From positions 675,781 to 739,780 of the forward strand of contig NW_006499912.1 of assembly GCF_000471905.2 (NCBI RefSeq): 64,000 nt of DNA. Direction: 5' to 3'. This document shows positions 43,675-54,447 of the stretch, one piece after another. The translations under genes and the position numbers were made by a program. The notes under the pieces are model-generated. The model worked only from the letters and a program-made list of their open reading frames with translations, was not told where the DNA came from and ran no database searches. The first letter of the stretch is position 1; the number at the start of each line of letters is the position of its first letter. This DNA is from Amborella trichopoda. Lineage: Eukaryota; Streptophyta; Magnoliopsida; Amborellales; Amborellaceae.

Positions 43675-44469
43675 TTCTCCTTAGGTTGGGAGAAGCTCAA
43701 CTTCGAGCTTGAAGAGAATCACCATCTACTAATTGGTGATGCAGTCCCACCATGCACATCGGCACTTTTTCCTTCAATTTCTTCATTAATCTGATTCATC
43801 GAATGTTTCGTGCTTATCTCGAAGTAGAACATAGTGCTTTCGGGCGCAATCTTCATTTCTTCTTCGGACTTACTTGGTCGGATTTCGAACACATATCTTC
43901 TTATTCATAATTTATTTTTAAAATTTCTTCTTTTTATACCCAATTGATATTCGAAACTTCTTGCACATCGGCTTCGCCTTTTGTATTGAGATCTACCTCT
44001 TCATATTCTTCTTTCTCTTGTTCTGATTGTAATTTATGAAAGAAATCTCGTAGACCTTGTTCTCGTAGACCTTGTTCTACTACTTTGTTGTATTTCGAAT
44101 ATTGCTTTTCGAATATTGTATCACACATATCTTCTTCTTCATAATTGACTTTCAAAATTTCTTCTTTTTAGTCACAATTGATAGTCGAAATTTCTTGCAC
44201 ATTGATGTTACCTTTTGTATCGAGATCTACCTCTTCATATTCTCCTTCCTCTTGTTCTTATTGTAATCTATGAAAGAAATATCGTAGACATTGTTCTACT
44301 ATTTTGCTAATGAGCTCTACTAGGTCTTTTTTGAGTTTCGGAAATCTTTGATTCATCGCCACAACCGTTGATTTGATGTCACGAACTTCTCTTTGAACAT
44401 CTTCCATAATTAGATCACATATCTCAAAGCTCTCCATATCAGCATGGATCTTGAGGCTCTGATACCAAT
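43675..44469 (-). pseudogene. Gag-like interior of element D
   Basis: From about 44435 on the minus strand the translation reads MESFEICDLIMEDVQREV followed by a KLKKDLVELISKIVEQ coiled-coil-like stretch, resembling the N-terminus of plant gypsy gag. A Glu-rich section (EQEKEEYEEVDLNTKGEADV, 44155-43934) is present twice with a period near 234 bp (about 43925-44160 and 44160-44300). It includes a 15-bp sub-duplication TCGTAGACCTTGTTC. No polymerase motif is present. Confidence 0.6.
44456..44467 (-). promoter_or_regulatory. Primer-binding site of element D
   Basis: TGGTATCAGAGC, the standard plant initiator tRNA-Met primer site. Confidence 0.9.
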
Positions 44470-45162
44470 TGATGCAAGGAGAAAAAAATAATTATAATAA
44501 AAATAAAACAAAGGGTGAGAGATTATACCCTCTCTCAGGGCTTGCAAAGGGAATCCACCCCAACGAGAGAATATACCATCTCTCAAGGTCAGCAAGGGAA
44601 TCCACTCCAAAAACAATATTTTCACAAGACCAAGTTTTACTCAATTCTCATTCTTTGATTATTCTTTGATCCTTTACAATTAAGGGAGATCTCTTTTTAA
44701 ATAGACTAAAAAAAAAAGACCTTTCTTTCTCTCTCTCATTTGCACGGACTTTTCCTCTCTTCCTATCTTCCCTCTCTTTATCCCCCTATTTTCTCTCCCC
44801 TCACGTATTAAAAGATTTGGATTCCAAAAAAGATAGCAATTTGGATTCCAACATGATAACTTCCCACCTTCTAAAAGCCACCCTCTAGAAAATATCTATA
44901 CCATCTCTTCCCATGATTTTAGCTGAACAAAGAAACTCTAAACCATTGCCGACATTATTAAAAGATAAACACCACTAATAAAATCTATATAAATCATTTT
45001 TACCCTATCTAAGACCAACGACTTAGTCAATCCTAATCATCCCCACATCTCACCCAATATAAGAAAAAGGGTTAACGCCCCTACTAAGAGGCCCATGAAA
45101 ATTCCTAACTAATAAAAAAAAAAAAAATAGATATTTGAATTTTCTAAATTTGTTCCGCATCA
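44470..45162 (-). repeat. 5' LTR of element D
   Basis: 693 bp, TGATGC...GCATCA. It aligns throughout with 41783-43674 once the solo LTR is removed. Confidence 0.9.
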
Positions 45163-47600
45163 AATTGACACGAGTAGTATACCAATCTTCTGTACTTCAC
45201 TAACAGATCTTTCACCATCCAAAACTACTCTGTCTTTTAATCTTGTCATGCTAATTACGGCAGACAACAATTAGGCCGCCCTTGCCTCCCAGACCGATTG
45301 TAGTGCACACGGGGTCGATCCTAGCCTGGTCTAGCCCTAATACGGATGAAGAGGAATTGGCCCAAGCCTGGTCATGGCCCTATCAGAGCAAAGTTGCGAT
45401 TAGGCCAAATACAATTAAACTAAACAAGAAAAACAATAAGGAGAAAAGGTCAGATCATGCCGAACCAAGCCGAGCTGTCCATGTTGTAAACCTAGCCAGG
45501 CCCAGTCTGGCCCTTTCATAGGGCCACATTTGTGGCCCGGGCCCTTGTTTTTTAGAGCCAGGCTAGGCCAACCGGCTTGTTGCCAGCCGTATGCTATATA
45601 TGCTTTTGGTGGGGCTTGTTTTATTTTGGAAACTTTTGGCATTATTAACTCTTAAGATGGCCACCTGCCTTACACAAAGTGTGATCTTGTAAATTTGTAT
45701 AATATCGATACAAAAGTAATTTCGGTTACCTCATTTTATAGAAAGCTTATATACAATATAACTTACAAAGGATAATTTATTTAAGAAGACAAAATATTGT
45801 TGTACTGTATCATTTTGCAAATAGACTTTGAAAAGAACTTCTGAAATTTTGCCTTAGGTTTCTATCATGTTGCAAAAGAACTTTGAAAATTTGTTTTTCC
45901 AGCAATGTTAATTTGATATCTATTTGAAACACCCCTCTCTCCTAATTTAGTTTTCATTGTTTCACCCAAACACCTCTCTTTTATTTCATCTTTTCATTGT
46001 ATAACGTGACCTTCTGTTTTTTCTTTTCTTTTTTTATTACCTTCTTAGACAACACCTTGATTTATGATTAATATTTTCTTCCTCATCTACCAATAGATTG
46101 CCGTTATTGGGTACCTTTGGAAATTTCAATCTTGTATACCAAAGCAAATAAATTTTTGTGGTTTTTTTGTGGTTCGGGGCACCCTATAAGGAAATAATGT
46201 GACGCAACAACAAAATACATGGTGGCCAATGTAAAGGTTCAAAACAAGAAGATTATATGCTCCGAGGAAGGAGCATATTATAAATTACTCCCTTGGAAAA
46301 AAAACCTAATTTAGGAGCACCAATATTTTTTTGCCGAAATATCCAACTTCGTGGAGAACTTATAACAGCTTAAAGAAAGAGAAAACAGAGCTGAAGAAAT
46401 GATAAAGGCAAAAGATTTTATAGAATAGGTCATGGTTATCCGGATCTTCTAAATAGGTGGAGATCCAGCTCCTGCATTCTAGGAATGAATCTCCATTCTT
46501 AATTTTGGGATCTCTTTTCCTTCTATTAGATATTTATGTTCCAATTGTAAAGTATCTGGATCCCAACCTTTAAGACTAAGACAACAACCACATTGATAAT
46601 TTTCTTTATTTATAGCCAATTAACAACACAATTATAATTTTATTATAGTTGTATTGCTTGCTCGCTATAAAAAAAGATATTACCTATTTCAAAGAGTATA
46701 TACAATCCTAGAATCCAAAAGCGTGGGATCAAGATCCTAAAAAGTCAAGATCAAGATCCTGAAAATGTTGGGATCTCAATCCCTAACATTTGGGTATCTT
46801 TAAAAGTAACATATGCATTGTACAAATTGGGCTCCCAACCTTAAGGACCTTCTAATGTTTCACAATACTCGGCTCTTGACCCCAATTTGGTTCTTGGTCT
46901 TGCTCTCAAACCCAACAACCACGGAATGGGGCCCTTCATTGTGGTCAGGCTAAAAGAACCACATCATGGCATCAAGGAGTCCATTCCTACCCAGTTGACA
47001 TATCAAAAAATAAAATAAATATAAAAAAATATATGTGATGTTGCGCAAGCTAGTCGACAATCAACACATTGTCCAACATCCACAACCACAGTTAGGAATA
47101 TCATTTTTCTTGTAAAAATAGTTCTTTTTACGTGAATTTTCAAATCATCTTTCATTCACCTCTACAATCTATTTCACCACTTCCACACACACTTCATATT
47201 ATTGTCATTTTAATATAATAAACTCACACTTCTCGAAAACTATATTTGTGTTACTTAATAAGATCCCAAAATTTAAATGAGCACTCTCTTCATCCCAACA
47301 ATCAATTCTAAATATAAAAATAAAACTCAATTTGCACCTTAAGTATAGTAAAAATGAGCCCCTTCCAATAATGAATCTAGATCATCCGTTTAATGAATTT
47401 TACGAGCTAGACCTTTAGGAACTCAAAATCAATTTTTTTTTTTTTAGACATTGTTCATCTTATGCAAACAATACTATGTACAAAATTTGGAAAGGAAAAA
47501 AAAACTTTTAAGGCCCCAACCTCAGCATCTTAACAAACGAATGGCCTATGTTAAGTGGATTAAAAACAATTTTTAATTTACATTTTCAAATATAGTTTGT
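45163..47600. other. Intergenic DNA, a GC-rich patch and a short hairpin
   Basis: A GGCCCGGGCC-type GC-rich patch lies at 45270-45560. At 46256-46280 there is a perfect 9-bp stem ATATGCTCC..GGAGCATAT with a 6-nt loop. A block at 46922-47005 resembles 52220-52300 (shared GGAATGGGGCC..CAT.ACATCAAGG). No gene was recognised. Confidence 0.4.
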
Positions 47601-47639
47601 TTGGTGATTCTTCATCAAAATAAAAAGGCAATATGTTTA

Positions 47640-47940
47640 AAAAGTTGGGGTCAAACAAAATTTGTATACAATTGCAACTTTATACTATTGAAGTATAGAG
47701 CGTTATTGATGTTAAAGAAGCCTCCAATTGATCATCTCGATCTTGATATGTGTAGATATGAGACAAAAAAAGAAATTAAAGTCCTAAAACTAGTACGTCT
47801 TGTAACAAGTTTTCTAAATATTCGTGTTTATAAATATACTCAATCTGTATCATTTTAAAAAAAATTTAAATTTCATAACTAGGGAGGCAAATAGATTTTC
47901 AATCCATCATAAGGTTCTCGACACCAAGATTACACCTCCT
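47640..47940. mobile_element. Mutator-like MITE, copy M6, cut by an assembly gap
   Basis: The internal blocks match M4 and M5: AATTGATCATCTCGA, TTTAAATTTCATAACTAGGG and ATAGATTTTCA..AAGG.TCTCGACACC. The left terminus is decayed and the right end is lost in the gap. Confidence 0.6.
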
Positions 47941-48295
47941 NNNNNNNNNNNNNNNNNNNNNNNNNNNNNNNNNNNNNNNNNNNNNNNNNNNNNNNNNNNN
48001 NNNNNNNNNNNNNNNNNNNNNNNNNNNNNNNNNNNNNNNNNNNNNNNNNNNNNNNNNNNNNNNNNNNNNNNNNNNNNNNNNNNNNNNNNNNNNNNNNNNN
48101 NNNNNNNNNNNNNNNNNNNNNNNNNNNNNNNNNNNNNNNNNNNNNNNNNNNNNNNNNNNNNNNNNNNNNNNNNNNNNNNNNNNNNNNNNNNNNNNNNNNN
48201 NNNNNNNNNNNNNNNNNNNNNNNNNNNNNNNNNNNNNNNNNNNNNNNNNNNNNNNNNNNNNNNNNNNNNNNNNNNNNNNNNNNNNNNNNNNNNNN
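47941..48295. other. Assembly gap, 355 N
   Basis: A run of N. The sequence just after it is a 30-bp tandem repeat. Confidence 1.
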
Positions 48296-48355
48296 TATGG
48301 GGTTGTATACAATGTGACACACATATATGGGGTTGTATACAAGGTGGTCCACCAA
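48296..48355 (+). repeat. 30-bp tandem repeat at the gap edge
   Basis: TATGGGGTTGTATACAA starts at 48296 and again at about 48326. The gap probably hides further copies. Confidence 0.8.
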
Positions 48356-49000
48356 ATTGCCTCAGCATAAATTTTGAAAAATTGTTTCATTATATTACCA
48401 TAGAACCGGGACATGAAATCACTCCCTATTTCTGTGTATAGCATGATTTTTGAAAAATGTTTTATTATATTACTATAAAATTGTTGCATGATATCACTCG
48501 CCTATCTTTGTGAGAGCGCGTGTGTATGTGGATGTTCTAAGAGTTCCATACTCAAAACATCTAGGGTTTTAAGAGAGCTCGAGCAAAAAAATTTATTTGC
48601 TATCATTGAGGTGTATAAAAGATAACTACTAGAACTTCGAAGTGAAAAAAGGATTCTCGTATATATTTTGGGTGCCCATCACTGGAACCGTGAAAAGCGA
48701 GTGGTCTCGAGCTACCACATTGTATAAACAAAGACAGGTTTTCTAGAATATTACAGAAACAAGGAAACGAAAAACTAGTAAAGTTACCCATGAAGAGGCA
48801 GAGACACATGATTTGCTAGGACATTCATCACTATTGGGCTTGGACCATTAGATTAGTAGAGTCATGTGAAACAAATAAAAATGATTCATTATGTAATGGA
48901 ATGACATTATACACACTAAAATGGTGGTGATTCATTCTGCTTATTCTCTGAAACCACCCAACATAAAGTCCAGTGCATTTTCAATTACGAATTGTGTACT
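48356..49000. other. No recognised feature
   Basis: A small local duplication occurs near 48370-48490 (..TGAAAAATTGTTTCATTATATTACCATA.. repeated with changes). No gene was recognised. Confidence 0.4.
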
Positions 49001-49206
49001 ATGAGACCGTCTATCTGTGTTACAAGTTCACAATTACTTTTAATCACTGGAAGTCAAATTGGATGGCTTGAAGTGTGCCAAGAAGTTTGAGATTTTTTTT
49101 TTTTTACTATTGAGTCTAGTCAATAATGTTTTTTACAACCACCCTATTTGAAATCTGAAGAGCAAGAGTTTTTGTGATCTTTTTATACCAAAAGTAAATG
49201 ATCTCA
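49001..49206. mobile_element. Foldback MITE family N, copy 1
   Basis: The left end is ATGAGACCGTCTATCTGTG and the right end is the complement of ATGAGATCATTTACTTTTGG. It is related to the element at 58844-59049. It adjoins MITE M7. Confidence 0.6.
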
Positions 49207-49216
49207 TTTTATATAT

Positions 49217-49607
49217 GGTAAAATTTTATATAAAGCCAAAGCTCTAAACAATCAAATTAGAGCCTACATCAAAAAGTTCACTAGAAGAGATGGTTTTGAT
49301 GCCCAAATATCCTCAAATCGATCATCTCGACATCAAGATGCATCGAAATGAAAAAGAATGGATTTCAAGTTTTGAAAATAATGTATCTTGTAATACATTT
49401 TTCAACTGTCAATTTTCAAGATTTTCAAGTTTTCATAGATCTGCTCGATCTACTCTATTTTTGAAGCTTTAAATTTTATAATTAAAGATGAAAATATATT
49501 TTAAGGCTATCGCAAAGATTTTCAGTATTTAAACCACATTTATCGACACTATTTGAATTGTGCTCTACTTTGATTGTTGAAAGCCCCGGCTCTATACAAA
49601 CCGCACC
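49217..49607. mobile_element. Mutator-like MITE, copy M7 (best delimited)
   Basis: 391 bp between two perfect copies of TTTTATATAT (49207-49216 and 49608-49617). It starts GGTAAAATTTTATATAAAG and ends with the complement of GGTGCGGTTTGTATAGAGC. The inverted ends run about 45 bp into CTCTAAACAATCAAA. Confidence 0.92.
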
Positions 49608-49861
49608 TTTTATATATTTCCTTTCAATTATACTGTGTTTTCAACAATATATGCAGAGATGATGGCATTAAGTTGCTGTCCAAGGTTTAGAGAAACTAGA
49701 TTTACCCCAAAAGAATGGTCTAAACAAACTAATTAAGGGACTCAAATAACATTTTTTTTTTTTTGTGTAACTCAAGAATGCCGAAAGCTGCATTACTATG
49801 CATAGAAATACACAATCTGACTTGATGGTTATCAACAATTTTAGTCGGATCATCATGTCAG

Positions 49862-50053
49862 GTATTGTTGGCCCCATTTCAACTTCTCCACAAGTCTAAG
49901 GTGCATGGTGTTTTTAGCAGTTTGGCTTGGCAGGATTTATTTGACAATCAGGATTGCAAAAGCCCATTGCCGATGAATATAACAGACCAAGGTAGACTAT
50001 TTTTCAATCCTAAATGGGTGCCAAAAGTTGGTCCACTCAAACAACTGATGTAA
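49862..50053 (+). CDS. Candidate terminal exon of an unrecognised gene
   Basis: After ATCATGTCAG, a frame of 63 codons runs to TAA with balanced composition (VLLAPFQLLHKSKVHGVF.., then CKSPLPMNITDQGRLFF, then PKWVPKVGPLKQ). The acceptor is weak in pyrimidines. No partner exon was found upstream, and the family is unknown. Confidence 0.25.
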   Translation, partial: VLLAPFQLLHKSKVHGVFSSLAWQDLFDNQDCKSPLPMNITDQGRLFFNPKWVPKVGPLKQLM

Positions 50054-50315
50054 ACCAGTGGGTTGTTTGTTTTAACTCAAAAGTTTTAGCTTTAGGGAAA
50101 CGAAAGGCACCTACTTGGAAACAAGATATAAGTATGCAGGGTAAAGCCCAAGTGAATATGGATCGTTTGGGACCTTGAATATGCAAAACCTAATTTTGCA
50201 TATACTGACTTTTGTGGGTCAGAGGCTGTTTGGCGCAACTATAGGTCCAAAACCTGCATTTATATATCCACAAACTAGCTCAAAATGAGTATGTGCGTAT
50301 TCCAAAAAAAAGTTC

Positions 50316-50423
50316 GGAATACACAAACTCGTTTTTTGAAATCCCCAGTGTTACTCGGTATTTTTGTTTGGAATACACAAACTCGTTTTTTGAAATCCCC
50401 AGTGTTACTCGATATTTGTATTT
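50316..50423 (+). repeat. 54-bp tandem duplication
   Basis: Copies at 50316-50369 and 50370-50423, starting GGAATACACAAACTCG. Confidence 0.95.
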
Positions 50424-52857
50424 GGGCTCATTTCTGATAAATTAGAATATTTGGATATAAAAAGCTGGCACACCCCAAGTACAAACCTAGGTTTCACACT
50501 AGGCGTGATCCTTATTTGTCTACAGAAAACATTAAGAAACCATATGGGATATAGCTAGATCCTCAAAGCAGTTACGTCTCCATTAACGAACCATATGGGG
50601 GAAACAGCTAGATCCTCAAAGCAGTTACCCTCTCCAAAACCCGCAGGCCATCTATTCCCAAAACATTTATTCCATACACGATTCCTCCAATGTCAAGAAA
50701 TGAATTGCTTCTCACCATTCATAAATCTGTATACAGGACATGATTTGTCCATCTAATCAATGGAACATCTGAGGCACTTAAAATACTCGAAAAAGAAGAT
50801 CAGTAAGAAAAAAATAGAACATGACATTAAATGGACATTTTCACAAAGAGCATGATCTCATCTATCATTATATAATCAATATCAAGGACAACACAATGAT
50901 ATTGCTTACAGGACACTAATGTAACCAGTGTGAACATTGGATGATGAGGCATGTAAATATCTGTCCACGGACTTCAGGGGCAATGCATAACGCACGCATG
51001 CGCACACACACATATCCTAATGCTGTCCATTCATTGTCCCTAAATAAAATAGCTTATGAGCTGTTCATTAGGCAAAGACCTTATATTGGCAAAGAGTTGT
51101 CTACCCCACACAGGCTGAATACTTATTTTGGGGATAACTCATGATACAAGGTTCTAGAACATTGTATGTTTACACTAGATTGTTAACTAAGTCCAGAGAT
51201 GCTAATGTCTTAGAACATGTTAATAGAGAGACCAAACCTCGAAAGAAAAAATTATGAGTTGGATAAAAACAAAGGAATCACTAAAAACATAGATGAAATG
51301 TCGAGAAAATAGTGACATACCTAAAACAACTGTAGCAAATGATTTTGAACCAGAAAAACTCCAAAGTTAGACCAAATTATTTACACCAATTTTAGAGGTT
51401 ATCATCAAGCAGCCAGAACCTCAAAAGAGTGTTGAAGCTTAGGTATCAAGTCCCAAGACCAAGATTAATAGAACTATATAAATGAAAGAAGCAATGGACT
51501 TAATAATGAATATTTGGAAATGAAACATGGCATATTGTGATTACAATCACAAGAATGATACTGAGACTAGGATAATTTGTGCCTCTCGCTAAGTCCTCTG
51601 CCTTTAGAAATTTAATTTTGCTAAACTTGACTTCAAATTAATCGGACTAGACATTAAGATAATTTTCCTGAATGCAAAAATGAAGGAAGAAACAAATATG
51701 AAACAACTAGAAGGAGAAATGGTGAAAAAGAGGTAAAACCAAAAGTCCATGAAATTGATTAAATCCTTAAAATGAAATAAACACAACCATTTTCTTCGTA
51801 ATATAAATCTAGAACAACCTTTTGACGACAATATTCGAGATTTTTCTTTGTAATATAAAACTAGAACACCCTTTGGAGTTTTTTCTCAACAATCGAAGTG
51901 ATACACAATTACCATGTGCAATACACCAAGAACTCCTAATCATCAAAATGAAAATGAAAGGACCCTAGCACATCTTTTTTATCTACACAATCATGGTAGG
52001 CATTGTAGGGTTGTAGTGGAAGCACACATTATCTAACAGGATTCATTTGAACTTAAAAATCCATCTCCTAGAGGCCAATACTGACCTCTCAACCGAAGCA
52101 AGTAAATTTTCCACCCAAAAGAGGAAAGGACAACATAGCCTAAGACAGTGCCAACCATCTGGATGGCACAGTTCATCCATCAAAATTTTCATTTATGAGA
52201 ATCTAATAATTGTAATCAAAGGAATGGGGCCTGGGTGGTCAAGGTGACGGAGCCACAACATGACATCAAGGCTTTCATTCTTATCCCCTTAAAATGTAAA
52301 AAAAAACTGTTGAAATCACCTTGTAAGGACCATGAACCTCGTATCCTTTTACCTAGCTCCCCAAACCCTCCCCTTTTGTGGAAAATATCTCCACTAGGTT
52401 AACAAGGCCATAAAACTCATGGAGTAAATCCTCCCTGACCAATTAAAGCCCTATCATTTCAGACTACTAGACCCCAATGACCTATCTACAAAGAGTGAAA
52501 AATCACTCTCAGATGATGATGCTTACTCGGATAGATCGAGAAAAATGATGGGAATATCCCATAACCATCAAACCAACTAAAAACACAACTATTGCATCAC
52601 TACCTGACTTTTAACAAGTGATAAAACTGCATGAAGATGAAGACAAAGCTTACAACGGATCAAAGCAAACCCTGAAGGTCCATGACATCCCAGAGTTCCT
52701 AGAGACACCCATGTTAATACAACCTTTTAGTGACCATTTTATCATGCTTTAAGCAACTCATGCTTTCTGCCCATGTGGCATCTTTATGTGCCAAGGGCCC
52801 CACAAAGCACATAAGGGCTTATCCATCATGTATTTTATCATGTCTATCTAAAGCCAA

Positions 52858-53013
52858 GGAGGACAGATTACTGTTTGATGTGCTACTAAAATTCAGCTTG
52901 ATGCCATCCCCAGATGAACCACCTACTCAATCTGAGGAGGACAGATTACTGTTTGATGTGCTACTTAAATTAAGCTTGATGCCATCCCTAGATGAACCAC
53001 CTACTCAATATGC
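52858..53013 (+). repeat. 78-bp tandem duplication, frame-preserving
   Basis: Copies start at 52858 and 52936. In one plus frame each encodes about 26 residues with EEDRLLFDVLLK and DEPPTQ. No homology is known to me. Confidence 0.9.
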
Positions 53014-53632
53014 AGGCAAAATTTAATTGAATGGCTCCATATTACAAGAATCCATGGAGCTTCCAAATCCCTTTTATTTTATAGTTGCACCCATATTAAT
53101 TTCACTTTTTCACTTCAAATAAGACATTTACATTAAGCTATAACACACACACATATGAAAATAATAGACAAACACAAACTGAAAAACCAAGAGGAAGAGG
53201 GGAAACAAATAAAAAGAAAAGGACAATAGAGGTCAAATAAAAGAGGCAAGCCTTCCCTACAGTCAAGATAAGCTCTACAACCCTTTCTTTCATGGGAGTA
53301 CCAGTGACTAAATTTGACTATGAGGTGAATAAGATATGTTATTACTCGTTTAACCGCGCCATTAATTACCAATAAATAGACTGTTACAATGTGGAAGAGA
53401 CGCACAACAGAAGAGGACATGGTCATAATAGAAGAACATGAAAAAGGAAAGCAATGAGAATGAAAGAAAAGACGTTACAAGAACAAAGGTGAAAGTCAAC
53501 AGTTAACACACCTTAATCCCCTACAGATTCCCCACTGATTTACCCAAAAGAAGAAAAAAAATAAACTATAGATAGGGACTGCCTGTCAACCCTATGTTTG
53601 GCTGGAGAATCAACAAATGGTTGCTTCCTTTA

Positions 53633-53968
53633 TGGGTCCTTTGGGATATGCAGATCCTTCTTTTGCATATCCACATTTGATGGCCTAAGGTCTTTTGGCT
53701 CCATTTTTGGAGAGCATATCCAGGACATCCACATCCTCAAAACCTCTCATATCCACCATTTGCGAATTCCAAAAAAAAAGTTGGAATGAGCAAATCCAAG
53801 CATTTGGGAAAGCCAGCTTTTGTGTTGGGGTGCACGCCTCTTTCCTTTTTCTTTCTCATAACAATGATATTAATCCATATTTACAATATTCATATTTCAT
53901 ATTATTATTATATTTATTTATTGATATTTATTAATTTACTTTGATATTATTATATAATTATTTATGTG

Positions 53969-54004
<36 letters not shown>

Positions 54005-54444
54005 TATTATTATTACTATTATTATTATTACTATTATTATTATTACTATTATTATTATTACTATTATTATTATTACTATTATTATTATTACTATTATTAT
54101 TATTACTATTATTATTATTACTATTATTATTATTATTATTATTATATCATTTTGTCTATCATATTATGGATGTCTTATTTTCAAGAAATCATTTTTATTG
54201 GACATATATTACTATGGAATCATCAACTTATGAAATGAACGGCTAAACTGGTCTAACAACAAATTTCCAAAACCCGGTTTTCAACTTAGGAGAGCCAAAT
54301 AGGGGATTTGTCATGCATTAGGTTTTTCTAGAACCTAACCAAACAGCATTGTTGCTAAAACCAGGTTTTGCATATGCTAGAATTTGTATACCGAGGTTTT
54401 GATGCATATCTAGGATTTGCGTATCTAGGGACCCAAAGAACCCA
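53633..54444. mobile_element. Tourist-type MITE expanded by a minisatellite
   Basis: The ends are TGGGTCCTTTGGG and the complement TGGGTTCTTTGGG, flanked by TTA (53630-53632 and 54445-54447). The AT-rich centre includes a 15-bp-unit minisatellite. Confidence 0.75.
53970..54146 (+). repeat. ATT-rich minisatellite, 15-bp unit CTATTATTATTATTA
   Basis: About nine units of the 15-mer from 54001 to 54135, flanked by plain ATT repeats. Poly-Leu, poly-Ile and poly-Tyr frames here are artefacts. Confidence 0.96.
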
Positions 54445-54447
54445 TTA

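Larger units (their letters stand above)
41783..45162 (-). mobile_element. Non-autonomous LTR retrotransposon (D) with a nested solo LTR
   Basis: The LTRs start TGATGC and end GCATCA (44470-45162, and 41783-43674 interrupted by a solo LTR). On the minus strand the 5' LTR is followed after 2 bp by TGGTATCAGAGC (44467-44456), a perfect initiator-Met primer-binding site. The 3' LTR is preceded by CCTAAGGAGAA, a purine tract. The interior is 795 bp with only a gag-like reading frame and internal repeats. The flanks ACTTG and AATTG agree at 4 of 5 bases. It must have moved with proteins from another element. Confidence 0.9.
50054..53632. other. Intergenic DNA with several two-copy tandem duplications
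   Basis: A 54-bp unit is doubled at 50316-50423, a unit of about 52 bp at 50538-50640, and a 78-bp unit at 52858-53013. Text near 50168-50470 resembles the MITE ends at 53633-54444. No certain gene was recognised. Confidence 0.5.

Noticed and set aside
47824-48489. Four long frames of 141-205 codons
   Set aside because: They run through the 355-N gap, so length is not evidence.
50168-50470. Another complete Tourist-type MITE
   Set aside because: Internal text resembles the MITE at 53633, but neither a matching right end nor a TTA duplication could be found.
53941-54246. Poly-Leu, poly-Ile and poly-Tyr frames of 89-101 codons
   Set aside because: These are three phases of the ATT minisatellite. 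There is no gene.
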